A stretch of DNA of 64,000 nucleotides from Synechocystis sp. PCC 6714 (GCF_000478825.2 NZ_CP007542.1:1240001-1304000); one strand, 5' to 3'. Positions 47,268 through 57,063 are shown, counted from the stretch's first letter. Notes: generated by a model not told the origin, from the letters alone. Translations and numbers: made by a program.

Positions 47268-50258
47268 TTATTTTTTAGAGGTGGTAATATCTGTAAACCA
47301 GAGAAAGGAATGTTGTTCGTGGCGATTGTCGTTGAAGATGGAATAACGGGGAGCAAAAATTCTCTCCTTGGGCCAAGACTGTTGATGTTCCTGCTCCCAT
47401 TGCTGAGTTAGTTTACGGGCCGCTAACATCGAGTTGAGGGGAGAAAATTTGGATAGTTTAGGGAACCAGTCCAAGGAACGGTAGGCGGTCAATAAAGACT
47501 TGATGCCAGCAAAGTATTTTAAAGCTTCAGCATCGGGTTGAACTTTTTCTAGGTAAAGTCCCAGATTATAGGCGTGATCAAAGTCGGTGCTAACATGTTT
47601 GCAGTAGGACTTACGATAGCCTAAACAATGGTAAAGCAAATTCTCCACTTCCCCTGGCGATCGCCGTTGGAAAGCATATTTAACACCGGCCAACGTACGA
47701 TGTAAATACCAAGCCCGCATATCCTCAATTTCCGTGGCGGGACTTTGGGTAGTACGTTCATCAGGATAATTCCAAAATAATCCCAACATCTTATCGACTA
47801 CCTTACTTTTAATGAAGGGCATCACTCGGTTTTTAAATTCCGTATCCCCTGCCCCCCGAAAACTTTGGTCGTAGTAACCAAAACGTTCGTGGATTGACCT
47901 ACGGTACAATGCCCCCACCCATGATAAATAGCAGGTTTCCAAGTAAACTAAATCCTGTTCATAGCCGGTGCGGTCGTAGGGCATAATGTCACTGACCCAA
48001 CCCCCCTGCATGTCTACATTGGTGACCAAACTATGGCCAATGGCCCAATCCAACTCCGGGTCTTGATCCAGTTCCCCGGCTAAAATTTCTAAGCAGTCGG
48101 GCAAAATGGTTTCATCTACCCCCAAGAAAGCTAAATATGGGGATTTCGCCAACTTTATACCCCGATTCCAGGCACTTTGGATGGTTTCCCGCTGTGGCGA
48201 TCGGACATACAAAATTGGATAGGCTAATTCCGGAGCGAGGGCTTTGAAAACTTCATACTCATTCCCTGGGGACCCACTATCCACCAATACCACTTCCGCC
48301 TCTCCCCGCTTAATCAGGGTTTGATGTTGTAGTGTCCGCAGAAATAGAGGCAATTTGGCCGCCGCATTGTAAAGGGAAACAATGATCGTAGCCCGGCGCG
48401 GTTCTTCCCCCCGGCGATCGTCCCAAATCTCATACTCATCCCCAGCAGGATTAATCAAATTATCCGAACGAGCCTGTTCAATTAAGCTATAGCAACGCTC
48501 TTCCCGCTCCGATGGTTGGCCATAAAGGGCCGATACCGCTTCCTGTTCCTTGGGGAAACCGTATTCTGTTAGGGTCCGCAACACAAAGGGTAAATCATCA
48601 AACTGGTCTTCCCCCAGTGCCCGCATGGCTCGAAGTTTATAGGTAGCTGACACCAAAGTATTGCCCCGCAATTCTTCAATGCGAGCTAATTCCCGCCAGA
48701 GTCGCACCCGATCAATGCGGTAATTAGTGGCCAGTTTACCCCGTACCCCCTGGAACTCCGATTCATAACCGGAGCCTAAGCGCCATCCCATTTGGATTTT
48801 TTCAGCTAAATCTTTCGCGGTCTGTTCCGTTGCATTGAAAGTTTCTTTGTACTTTTTCAACAAATTGGGAGCTTTAACTAATTGGGCATTGCGGTCATCC
48901 CCTAGGGGCTGTAAAATCCTTCCCTTTAACTGGCCAGCAGTACCCTTTAGGTTATTTTTAATTTGTTTAAGAGTTGGTTTTAGCTGGGCTTTCAGAGGTT
49001 GTAAGAAAGAGACGTTTTCTTGGGTGCTGACCCAGTAGCCCATTAGCTGGTTGTACCAACTTTGTAACTCGTTTCTAATTTCTTGCTCATACTGACTAGG
49101 TTGATGGTAAATCTCTTCTAAGGCAGGGCCATTGGCGACGGCTTCTGAACTTTTTACCTTATCTACTAGTTGACTACGATACCCAGAGTAGTCCCTTAAA
49201 ATATGTTCAATGGCTGGTAGACAACTGTAAATATTATCCAGATCAATTTCCACAAAAGGAATGCTGGGAAAATCCTCTTTCAGGAGGCGACAAACCCCCG
49301 CACCACTGCCAATAATAGTGGGGCAACCAGAAAATAGAGATTCTAGAGCAACTAAGTTGAGCGTATCGTAACGGGAAGGCACAAAGGTAACCGTTTTGCG
49401 AGCAAATAGACCCATCAATTCCTGTGGAGGCTTGGGAGGTAAAAATTTAACTGGACTTTGGCGATCGCCAAGCATACTCCGCAGATAACTTTCGGAAGAA
49501 ATGGTGCTGGTATCGTTAAAACTATGGGGACCAATGATATTGGCTTCGTTATACAAATCCTTATTCAGCCACCAGGCTAAGTCAATGAAAATATCGGGAC
49601 CTTTACGTCTCTCTGTACGACCAATAAAATTTAAATTAGGGCGATCGCCACTGGCAATTTCTTCTAGGGGTTGGGGTAATTCAAAAAAGTGGAGAGGATG
49701 GTAATAATGGGCAGAAAATGGACTGAGAGCTTGCCATTCATCGATATAACTCTTGCTGATGCCGTAGCGCAGATCGACGGTGGCATATTGCTTTAATTCT
49801 TCTAGATCCAGGGGGATATTTTCTTTGCCTTGGTTGAACCAATCTAACTTTAAAGTTGTGGAAATTTTGCCGTGGAGGGAAAGGGCAATTTTATCGAACT
49901 TAACCCGGTGATAATCAAGGGCAGGACGAAGAAAGATAGCCCATTGTTCATAATCTGGGGAATCAATTAAATCGAATTCCCTACCACTGAGAGAAGCTGC
50001 AATGTTGCTTGCCCTAACAAAGGAACGGTAAACCCATTTGGGGGGATTGACATCAAAAAAGTTATTTAGATCTGCGAGGAAATATTTTTCCTGAAAAGGG
50101 ACTCCGTAGGCATTATCAGGACGCTTCGTCCCACTGCTTTCCTTTTCAATCAGGTAATAGAAATCAATGTTGGGATTTTTACGAATTAAACTACGGTAAA
50201 AAGTTTGCCCACCACCTACTTTGGCAAATAGGTCAAAATCTGTGATTAATACCTTCAT
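47268..50258 (-). CDS. Bifunctional glycosyltransferase (GT4-like plus GT2)
   Basis: 996 residues. N-terminal GT-B (GT4-like) domain, about 1-420, with KVGGGQTFYRSLIRKNP, NFIGRTERRKGPDIFIDLAW and the acidic donor-binding region PSRYDTLNLVALESLFSGCP. A helical linker (about 420-620) follows. A GT-A family 2 domain starts near 625 with RATIIVSLYNAAAKLPLFL and VVLVDSGSPGNEYEVF, and has FLGVDETILPD in place of the usual DxD region. Its start overlaps the preceding gene's stop by 4 bases. Fused enzymes of this type assemble surface polysaccharides or glycosylate surface proteins; acceptor unknown. Confidence 0.85.
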   Translation of the reverse strand: MKVLITDFDLFAKVGGGQTFYRSLIRKNPNIDFYYLIEKESSGTKRPDNAYGVPFQEKYFLADLNNFFDVNPPKWVYRSFVRASNIAASLSGREFDLIDSPDYEQWAIFLRPALDYHRVKFDKIALSLHGKISTTLKLDWFNQGKENIPLDLEELKQYATVDLRYGISKSYIDEWQALSPFSAHYYHPLHFFELPQPLEEIASGDRPNLNFIGRTERRKGPDIFIDLAWWLNKDLYNEANIIGPHSFNDTSTISSESYLRSMLGDRQSPVKFLPPKPPQELMGLFARKTVTFVPSRYDTLNLVALESLFSGCPTIIGSGAGVCRLLKEDFPSIPFVEIDLDNIYSCLPAIEHILRDYSGYRSQLVDKVKSSEAVANGPALEEIYHQPSQYEQEIRNELQSWYNQLMGYWVSTQENVSFLQPLKAQLKPTLKQIKNNLKGTAGQLKGRILQPLGDDRNAQLVKAPNLLKKYKETFNATEQTAKDLAEKIQMGWRLGSGYESEFQGVRGKLATNYRIDRVRLWRELARIEELRGNTLVSATYKLRAMRALGEDQFDDLPFVLRTLTEYGFPKEQEAVSALYGQPSEREERCYSLIEQARSDNLINPAGDEYEIWDDRRGEEPRRATIIVSLYNAAAKLPLFLRTLQHQTLIKRGEAEVVLVDSGSPGNEYEVFKALAPELAYPILYVRSPQRETIQSAWNRGIKLAKSPYLAFLGVDETILPDCLEILAGELDQDPELDWAIGHSLVTNVDMQGGWVSDIMPYDRTGYEQDLVYLETCYLSWVGALYRRSIHERFGYYDQSFRGAGDTEFKNRVMPFIKSKVVDKMLGLFWNYPDERTTQSPATEIEDMRAWYLHRTLAGVKYAFQRRSPGEVENLLYHCLGYRKSYCKHVSTDFDHAYNLGLYLEKVQPDAEALKYFAGIKSLLTAYRSLDWFPKLSKFSPLNSMLAARKLTQQWEQEHQQSWPKERIFAPRYSIFNDNRHEQHSFLWFTDITTSKK

Positions 50259-53200
50259 GAAAGCAAATCTAGATAGGTTTGATAAAGCTGACGATGGTCA
50301 TAATTTTGGGCAAAGTTGCGGGCGGAATTACCCAATTGCTCATACCGATGGGGATGCTGAATAATATCTTCAATTACCCCGATATAAGTTGCTAAATTAT
50401 TGTTAATTAAACAATGCACCTCCGACTCCACAGGATAACCCCGAAAGGCGATCGCCGTGCCGAGGATTACCTTACCATAAGCCATTGCCTCTAGGGTTTT
50501 GACGGACATGCCAGTACCTGTCTCCAGGGGGATTAATACCAGTGCCGCCCGCCGATAAAGGGCTTGGAGAACGGAATCGGAGACTTTCCCTAGGGCAAAA
50601 AAGTTTCGTTCTTGCTTAGATGGACAGCAACCACCGACGGCGATCGCCTGCCAATGGCCGCCCCCAGCCTGAGCTAGGGTTTGAATCTGCTCCACTGCTT
50701 TGACATTGGGTAGATGTTGACTGCCGACAAATAAACAGAAGGGTTGACGCCAATTAATGGCCGTATCCAGGGATTCTAGAATTGCCTGGGTTGGTTCTGG
50801 GTCAGCAGAAGTTGGATAGGATGCCACATCTAAACCGATGGGAACATAATGGCTCCCAATGTTATAACTCCGGAAAAATGCTTGGTCTTCTGGGGAAAGG
50901 GTCACCACTTCATCGGCTTCCTGCAAAGCCTGTAACTCTTCCGCTAGAGCAATCTGGGCTAGCCAGCTATCCGTAGGTAATTGTTTGGCCAACACGTCAT
51001 GGGCTGTGAGAATCAGTTTTACGCCCCGATTACGACAAATGGGCCCGGCGATCGCCGCCCAAAAAGGATATTCCAGCAGTACCGCATCTGCTCCGTCAAT
51101 CACCCTTTCTAGTATTTCTTGAAACCTAGCATCAAAACGGCTGCTATAGTAAATCCAAGGTAGCCAATTTTCTGTTAATTGTTGTCGGGATAGAGTGGAA
51201 GAATTGCTATTATCAGATAAAGAAATATTCAGCATTTTTTGCCAGCTCAGAAATGCTTCTTGGTAAACTTTTTGAACCAATTCTCCCTGGGGAAACCCTG
51301 ACTTGAAATAACGGTAATGAACTTGGCCATGCCAATTACTCTGGCGATCGCCAACGCTCAAGACAGTCACGTCTAAACCCTCACTGGCCAAAAAATCTGC
51401 TACCCTTCCTGACCTTTGGCTGGCCCCACTGCACCTTTCCTCAATGTCTCCCCAGGGATAAAGCATGACAACCTTTTTAACAACATTTTTGCTTTTAGGT
51501 GCAATCAGGACTTTCTCCCCAAGAAGATAAGTAATGGCTTGGTTTAACTGATCATAGTCAATGCCCTGATCAGTGGTCCTTAGCGAATAAACTTCTGCTT
51601 GGGGTTGTAGTTCCTGTAACTTAAAGGCTAAGGATTCAAGGGTGGTGAGTAAAACTGAAAATAATTTCAGTTGATTTATTTCCCATTGTAAATCCTGATA
51701 TATAACCTCTCTTTTCTGGCGGAGTGCATCATCGTAGGCATAGAATTTATCCACCGCTAATATGGTTTTAGCTAAATCCAAACCTAATTTTTTTAGATGA
51801 TGTTGACAAAAGAATGAATCTACATAAATTAAATCAATATTACCTTGAATATTATTTTGTAATTCTGGTGGAATAATCAATCCCGCTGATTGCACCCAAT
51901 TTGTAATTAAGGTGGATTGGTGATGGTAATAATCCCGCAAATATTGTTCACATTGTTCCGGAGATAAATGGGTAGAATTTTTGGCAAAATTGATGTAAAA
52001 ATTGTCAGCTGTATAATAATCTTGTAAGATCCAATGTTGTTTCAAGCCAAGTTGCTGTAAATTATCAAATAAATAAACATCTTCTGGAGAAGAACTATGT
52101 TCTGGTTGACGATAAAAAATACCGTAGACTTCATAACCACAACGACAAAAATGCCTAATTATATTAACATTACGCCTATCAAGTAATTTGTCTAAGGAAA
52201 TGACTATCAGTATCGAAGCAATGGTCAAATTTTCAGATTTAATCTGAACAGTTTTCCCGGGGACTATTACAGGTTGTCTGAGTAGGCATTCTAAAAAATA
52301 ATCCGGAGATTGACACGACCGCCAATGATGACTAAATTCTTCAGCTTTTTTCGTTAAATTCGCTAAATTCTCCAATACATATCGAACAGATATAGGCAAA
52401 TTTGAGGGACTTGAATATATACCGGCTCGGGTTAGATCAACCTGCTCTGCTAACCAACTTCCTTGGGGTACCACCACTGGTTTACCCGCGGCCAACGCCT
52501 CCGTTAATACCCCCGAAGTACGTTGATAATTGGTAGGATTATAAGGCAATACCACTATGTCTGCCGAGGTAAGTAAACGGTAATAATCATCGGGTTTAAG
52601 GGCATGGTCAATTAATTCCACCGCACTACGGGGATACTGAGAAAGTTTAAGCTTTGCTTCTAAAACTGTCGCTTCTCCCCCGGTAACATTATAGTTAGAC
52701 TGAATCGTAAACTTTGCTAAACCCGGCTTAAGATAGTCTGGCCATAAATCTTCGATTAAAGCTGGTAAATGTTGATAACCTTTTTCTGATCTAGCATCCC
52801 CTAGGTAAACTATATGAATATAATTCGTATTATTCTGACTAAAATCTTCTAGACACAACTTTTCTTGACGAAAGGGAATGGGAACTTGAACAAAATTAGC
52901 TAGACTAAGTTGGTTATATTTTTTGACCAAATCGGCGGTGTCCGTGTAAAAGCGGATTTTATCTGGCCAAAGTTGGGTTTGACAAAAACCTTCCAAGCAT
53001 TTTTGTAATCCCATCCCCTTAGCATTGACCACTAGAGGATCTTCGGTATCTCGCCTAAACAATAAGTGATAGGTGGGTAAATCAGTAGGATTTTGATGGG
53101 CCAAAAAATAAAATAATTCTTCTAATTGTTCAATGCCAAAAGTATGAATTAGAACTTGATCTCCTGAAGTTAATTTTAAAGTTGATAAAACCTCCCCTAG

Positions 53201-53779
53201 GGTTTGGACAAAACTCCTAGGTTCTACGGTGATTTTTTCTCTGGGTTTACCAACTTTATTGAAAATTGTATTAACGGTTTCAGTGATAATTTGATTGGTT
53301 ATTTTTAAGGGGATTTTAGTGATCAAACGAGTAATTCCCCAAACAATTTTTAATAAACCCCAAGTTGTATTTGCCAAGGGTATAGACCGCAAGGAGCGCA
53401 GATCTGCTTTAAACCATTCTTTTAATCGTCGGGTGCTACCTTCTACTTTTTCTAATAGAATTCTTAATTCCCGGTAATCTTGTTGCCATAGATAGAGTTG
53501 GTAACGCAATCGTTGCTGCCAGGGTTGTTTTGGCTTGGGTGAAACAGGAATAAGAGATTTTTCCTCTTCGATATTGACTGGCTGGTTAAACCAGTCGACT
53601 TCAAAAGCTTTGATGATTTTGATATTTTCAATTGCTAAAGAATCATTTAGAACTTTGTTGGCAATGATAATTGGTTCATAACCCTTTCTTTCTGCTGCTT
53701 CTGCCACAGCAATACTGCATTCATAATGGTGTCCTTGCAGGTTACACAGGGAATGATCAATAACAACAAATTTCTTCAT
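50255..53779 (-). CDS. Giant two-domain glycosyltransferase (GT4-like repeated)
   Basis: About 1174 residues from the ATG at 53779 (MKKFVVIDHSLCNLQGHHYE); a TTG further upstream is less likely. N-terminal GT-B domain (about 1-510) with IHIVYLGDARSEKGYQHLPA and VVLPYNPTNYQRTSGVLTEA. The middle region (about 520-790) lacks clear motifs. A second GT-B domain starts near 795 with MLYPWGDIEERCSGASQRSG and contains LFVGSQHLPNVKAVE and LIPLETGTGMSVKTLEAMAY, the donor-binding Glu motif. Two transferase domains in one chain suggest sequential sugar additions. Same operon as the 996-residue protein. Confidence 0.82.
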   Translation of the reverse strand: MKKFVVIDHSLCNLQGHHYECSIAVAEAAERKGYEPIIIANKVLNDSLAIENIKIIKAFEVDWFNQPVNIEEEKSLIPVSPKPKQPWQQRLRYQLYLWQQDYRELRILLEKVEGSTRRLKEWFKADLRSLRSIPLANTTWGLLKIVWGITRLITKIPLKITNQIITETVNTIFNKVGKPREKITVEPRSFVQTLGEVLSTLKLTSGDQVLIHTFGIEQLEELFYFLAHQNPTDLPTYHLLFRRDTEDPLVVNAKGMGLQKCLEGFCQTQLWPDKIRFYTDTADLVKKYNQLSLANFVQVPIPFRQEKLCLEDFSQNNTNYIHIVYLGDARSEKGYQHLPALIEDLWPDYLKPGLAKFTIQSNYNVTGGEATVLEAKLKLSQYPRSAVELIDHALKPDDYYRLLTSADIVVLPYNPTNYQRTSGVLTEALAAGKPVVVPQGSWLAEQVDLTRAGIYSSPSNLPISVRYVLENLANLTKKAEEFSHHWRSCQSPDYFLECLLRQPVIVPGKTVQIKSENLTIASILIVISLDKLLDRRNVNIIRHFCRCGYEVYGIFYRQPEHSSSPEDVYLFDNLQQLGLKQHWILQDYYTADNFYINFAKNSTHLSPEQCEQYLRDYYHHQSTLITNWVQSAGLIIPPELQNNIQGNIDLIYVDSFFCQHHLKKLGLDLAKTILAVDKFYAYDDALRQKREVIYQDLQWEINQLKLFSVLLTTLESLAFKLQELQPQAEVYSLRTTDQGIDYDQLNQAITYLLGEKVLIAPKSKNVVKKVVMLYPWGDIEERCSGASQRSGRVADFLASEGLDVTVLSVGDRQSNWHGQVHYRYFKSGFPQGELVQKVYQEAFLSWQKMLNISLSDNSNSSTLSRQQLTENWLPWIYYSSRFDARFQEILERVIDGADAVLLEYPFWAAIAGPICRNRGVKLILTAHDVLAKQLPTDSWLAQIALAEELQALQEADEVVTLSPEDQAFFRSYNIGSHYVPIGLDVASYPTSADPEPTQAILESLDTAINWRQPFCLFVGSQHLPNVKAVEQIQTLAQAGGGHWQAIAVGGCCPSKQERNFFALGKVSDSVLQALYRRAALVLIPLETGTGMSVKTLEAMAYGKVILGTAIAFRGYPVESEVHCLINNNLATYIGVIEDIIQHPHRYEQLGNSARNFAQNYDHRQLYQTYLDLLS

Positions 53780-53920
53780 TACTGGAAAAAAATAAAAGTG
53801 GCTCTTCTCCAGTTCGGTGGGAATGGAGAAGCCAGTCAACCTAGATAACTAGGGTATAACTACGGCAAGTCAGCTACTGCTTAGTGGCCATATTTAATTA
53901 GTAAACTAAGCTAAGCAAGG

Positions 53921-55441
53921 TTAGCTAATGCCTAACTTGGTCAATAGCGGTAGGCGATCGCGATTAAAATCCTCTGCTACATTTTTGAGATGTTCTAAAT
54001 TTTCAGCTTCTGTTTCCAAGGTTTTTCCTTCCTTAATAATTTTCTTGCCTTGATTGGAAAGTATTTGCCAGATAAATTGGGGGCCATCCTGTTTACGTTC
54101 TCTCGCTAATAGCAGTAGTTGTTCCAGACGATTGACAGCAACGCCTGTGCCAATTAGGGGAGAAGCTAAAAATGTCATTTCATCGCTGTAGAGAGATTTT
54201 GCTTTGACGGCACTGTTAAAGGTATCGGTGGATTTTTGTCTTTGTTTACGTACTGTTTCATTTACCGCAGGATGGACATAGCCAATGCCGGTCATGAGAA
54301 TTAAGGCTTGGTAAAGGCTGTTTAAGGTAATATCCTTCGTTTTACCATCTTTTTGCAGTTCTCCCAGGGTCAGAGGACCATTCTCTAGGGCTTCACAAAT
54401 GGGGCGATAAACATTTTCCTGGAGCTGCACTTCCCCCAAAGGAAATTGATGTTTAAATTTGATTGATTTGAGGGATGTTACCAGAGCAAAACGCAGACCT
54501 TGTAGGGCCCGTAAGTGTTCTTGGGGTAACAGAGAAAGTTTACCTCGGGTAAAAATATCTCGCCGGAACTGGGTATTTAAGAAGAAATCCCGTACTACCT
54601 CCCGAAAAATTGGATCCGTTACTTGGGATAGTTGAGTTTGGGCCGCGCTGGATAAATTCACTGCGTCCACATAGTCAATCAGATGGGCCGACCCCATAAA
54701 ATTAAGTTTTGCTTCCTCCAACTCCTTGGCTACTTCATCAAAATAAAAAGCATTCCATTCTTCATTAAAATACTCGTGGGCTAAATAATAGCGGTTTTGC
54801 TCTTTGAGTTTTTCCAAGCGGGGTTTTAAAATCGGATTCTGAGTGAAATAAGTAGCCTTCGCTTCCAACATTTGCTCGGTAAAACCTAGAGCTTTTTCGA
54901 TACGACTAAGAATAGGTTCAGATGAGCTGCGCCCGTAACGAAGCATCAGAGCTTGCATGGGTCGGGCCGCGGCCCAGCCAGGCAGGGTGTTATAGGAAAT
55001 GTAGACCAAGCCTCCCACTTTTAGCTTTTGACGGATGAAGTTAACGATCGCCTGGCGGTTCCCTGGCGTAATCCAACTGTAGATACCATGGAGAACAATA
55101 AAATCAAATTGAGGTAAATCCTGATTAATAAATTCCTCAAAACTATCGTCAAAAAAGTGGACATTTTTAGTGCCAGCTGTTTCCGCTAAAGTGCGGGCTT
55201 CAACAATGTGATTGGGGTTAAAATCATTGGCGTAAAACTGAGCTTGGGGATAACAGCTTGCTAACAAATTGGTAGAATAACCCCGGCCACAAGCTAGTTC
55301 GCAGTAATTAAAGTTCTTTTCCAAATGGGGAGATTGTAGGGACTTGAGGGTGGCGGCTAGGGCTAATTTGAGGGGACTTAGTTCCCCATAAAAACCACAG
55401 GTATAGTTAACTTCTAGGACGTAGCCCTCATTCCAAGTCAT
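53921..55441 (-). CDS. Class I SAM methyltransferase with regulatory domain
   Basis: 506 residues. The N-terminal Rossmann methyltransferase (about 40-230) has motif I ELACGRGYSTNLLAS, FYANDFNPNHIVEA, and IVLHGIYSWITPGNRQAIV. The following helical part (about 215-310, EYFNEEWNAFYFDEVAKELEEA) resembles the methyltransferase regulatory domain (PF10119 type). The C-terminus adds a winged-helix-like segment. It is the first gene of the glycan cluster, 141 bases before the giant glycosyltransferase, and the last clearly chromosomal gene before the AT-rich element. Substrate unknown. Confidence 0.83.
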   Translation of the reverse strand: MTWNEGYVLEVNYTCGFYGELSPLKLALAATLKSLQSPHLEKNFNYCELACGRGYSTNLLASCYPQAQFYANDFNPNHIVEARTLAETAGTKNVHFFDDSFEEFINQDLPQFDFIVLHGIYSWITPGNRQAIVNFIRQKLKVGGLVYISYNTLPGWAAARPMQALMLRYGRSSSEPILSRIEKALGFTEQMLEAKATYFTQNPILKPRLEKLKEQNRYYLAHEYFNEEWNAFYFDEVAKELEEAKLNFMGSAHLIDYVDAVNLSSAAQTQLSQVTDPIFREVVRDFFLNTQFRRDIFTRGKLSLLPQEHLRALQGLRFALVTSLKSIKFKHQFPLGEVQLQENVYRPICEALENGPLTLGELQKDGKTKDITLNSLYQALILMTGIGYVHPAVNETVRKQRQKSTDTFNSAVKAKSLYSDEMTFLASPLIGTGVAVNRLEQLLLLARERKQDGPQFIWQILSNQGKKIIKEGKTLETEAENLEHLKNVAEDFNRDRLPLLTKLGIS

Positions 55442-55542
55442 GGCTTCTGATTTTCCATAGGGGTCAAGATTAGCCCTTAGCTTACAAGAAACCTATAACT
55501 TTAGACAAATAAGAAAAGCTAATCCCTCATAATATAGCCTTT

Positions 55543-55590
55543 TTCCGGTTCCCCCCAACGGTGGGGGATGAGGGGGGTTAATCCGGATCG
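55543..55590. repeat. GC-rich palindromic repeat at element border
   Basis: Contains a CCCCCA-ACGG-TGGGGG hairpin (55552-55567) followed by GAGGGGGGTTAATCC. The leading TTTTCCGGTTCCCCC and trailing AATCCGGATCGAC resemble the block at 56969-57063. Such C/G-run palindromes are dispersed in cyanobacterial genomes. Confidence 0.55.
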
Positions 55591-55674
55591 ACTTCGATTG
55601 TTCCAATTTTTCTGGGGTAGCCAAAAAAAATAAGTGAGCCTGGCTACCCACCAGACCCACCAATCTAACCTCCG

Positions 55675-55887
55675 CTAAAAATCAAACAATACATGATAAC
55701 CATTAATGCTAAAACCTTTATCAAAATCACTTAACTTACCCTTATAACTCCAAAGCTCACAACTACAATAACCATCCTTATCCCATGGAAACCTTTTCCA
55801 TTTACTCAAACCATCTTTAATAAAGACTAAATCACCAATCAACTTAACCTCTAACTTTTTACCATTTGATAAAATCATGTAAACCAT
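55675..55887 (-). CDS. Small hypothetical protein, 70 residues
   Basis: ATG at 55887 with a GGAG ribosome site on the coding strand. Short beta-rich-looking protein: MILSNGKKLEVKLIGDLVFI, RFPWDKDGYCSCELWSYKG and a hydrophobic end YHVLFDF. No family recognised. AT-rich codon use and absence of HIP1 place it with the phage-like region rather than the chromosome. It lies downstream of the 36-bp palindrome. Confidence 0.55.
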   Translation of the reverse strand: MVYMILSNGKKLEVKLIGDLVFIKDGLSKWKRFPWDKDGYCSCELWSYKGKLSDFDKGFSINGYHVLFDF

Positions 55888-55921
55888 GCTAAAATCTCCA
55901 TTAAATCAAATTACAATTTTT

Positions 55922-55957
55922 AGGTAGTTTCTAGAATTTAAACTCTAAAAACTACCT
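55922..55957. repeat. 36-bp near-perfect palindrome
   Basis: Two 18-base arms (AGGTAGTTTCTAGAATTT and its inverse AAACTCTAAAAACTACCT) match at 16 of 18 positions with no spacer. It lies between the 70- and 107-residue genes. It may be a terminator-like hairpin, a single-strand origin or a packaging signal, the kinds of hairpins found in filamentous-phage intergenic regions. Confidence 0.6.
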
Positions 55958-55976
55958 ATTTTTATTTTACCAATTT

Positions 55977-56300
55977 TTAAATATCTAAATCCTCCCAAAA
56001 ACTACTCAATTTATCAATCAATTCAACCTTTTTAAACTTTTTATAATTCTTAATTTTTCCACTACTCAACTTATACAAATTTCTTATTCCTAACTTACTT
56101 AATTTCTCCTTATAAATCTCAATCATATCCTCATCATCCAAAAAATACTTAATACTCTTAACTTCTTCAACTACACTAAAACCAACACTATTTCCACTTA
56201 AAACATTACAATTCACACTTTCAACCTTATTTTTACTCTTTCCATAAATACCCCAACTAAAAAACACAAAAATCAAACAAAACAAAAACAAATCTAACAT
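55977..56300 (-). CDS. Bitopic small protein with C-terminal helical (SAP/Rho-N-like) region
   Basis: 107 residues from the ATG at 56300. N-terminal membrane segment MLDLFLFCLIFVFFSWGIYG, a linker, and a Lys/Leu-rich helical end (KLSKLGIRNLYKLSSGKIK then KKVELIDKLSSF) that faintly resembles SAP or Rho-N helix-extended-helix motifs. The leader TGAGGATTTTGATTATG is nearly the same as that of the 86-residue gene at 58328-58588, supporting common origin with the phage operon. Function unknown. Confidence 0.55.
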   Translation of the reverse strand: MLDLFLFCLIFVFFSWGIYGKSKNKVESVNCNVLSGNSVGFSVVEEVKSIKYFLDDEDMIEIYKEKLSKLGIRNLYKLSSGKIKNYKKFKKVELIDKLSSFWEDLDI

Positions 56301-56640
56301 AATCAAAATCCTCAATCAAATTACATATTTTTCTTATCATTTCCAAAATTTATATCTTTCTTCGTTGCGTCCTAGTGTCAAGGGTCTAGCTAATCTTGGC
56401 GAGTTATCTTTTCTTGGCAAATACGGTCGCTGGTTATTTTTCTTAGTGAGGAACGAACTTAGAAAAATTTCAGCTAGCCTATTTGCTTAGAAAAAGTTAG
56501 AGCCTTAGATTAACTCCCTTGACACGGGTTAAAAATGATACAATGGAAAACAATTTGGATACCCTTCAAGTGCAAGAAATTAAGTCGAAATTTAGAAGAT
56601 CAGCAAAGACTATTCCCATCAAACCAGTACATACAGACAA

Positions 56641-56683
56641 CCCTTTCTCTCCTCTCCTTTCTCTCCTCTCCTTTCTCTCTCTG
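56641..56683. repeat. Polypyrimidine 14-base tandem repeat
   Basis: About three copies of CTTTCTCTCCTCTC form an uninterrupted C/T run of about 43 bases. Homopyrimidine mirror-like tracts can adopt triplex structure. No function shown. Confidence 0.6.
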
Positions 56684-56968
56684 CAATCCCCTACTAGATT
56701 TTTTTACCCCAAGAAAAAAACAAAAGCGGGTTCCAAAGAAAATCACGTTTTTTTCCGGTCAGTATTTTTGCCAGTGATAGAAAAGGTTTAGACGTAAGAA
56801 AAAAACCAAAATAAAAAGCACATCCTTAAAGAGGCAAATTTCACTTGTTTAAATTTGCCAAATATTAAACGTGCAACCTACTCCCGATTTTCGACGAATC
56901 TGCTAAAATTCCTAAACGGTAAAAAAATCGTAATAAACCGAGCTTTGCTCGTCCTTAGCTGTCTTGCT

Positions 56969-57063
56969 TTCCGGTTCCCCCACACGGGGGGTTAGGGGGG
57001 TGGGGAGGAGTCCACAAAGTTCCCCCCTGGGGGGGGTTAGGGGGGGTCGGATAATAAATCGAC
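56969..57063. repeat. GC-palindrome repeat block, two hairpins
   Basis: Two successive hairpin units: CCCCC-ACAC-GGGGG followed by GTTAGGGGGG, then CCCCCCTGGGGGG followed by GTTAGGGGGGG. Related to 55543-55590. It lies immediately downstream of the CoiA-like gene and could act as its terminator. Confidence 0.55.

Noticed and set aside
44261-55441. Glycan cluster as part of the mobile element
   Set aside because: HIP1 octamers continue through it, so it appears to be resident chromosome.
56519-56791. 90-codon plus-strand frame preceded by TTGACA and TACAAT
   Set aside because: Spacing between the two promoter-like boxes is only 14 bases, the middle is the CT repeat tract, and no fold-like pattern is visible. 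A divergent phage regulator was considered but there is no helix-turn-helix.
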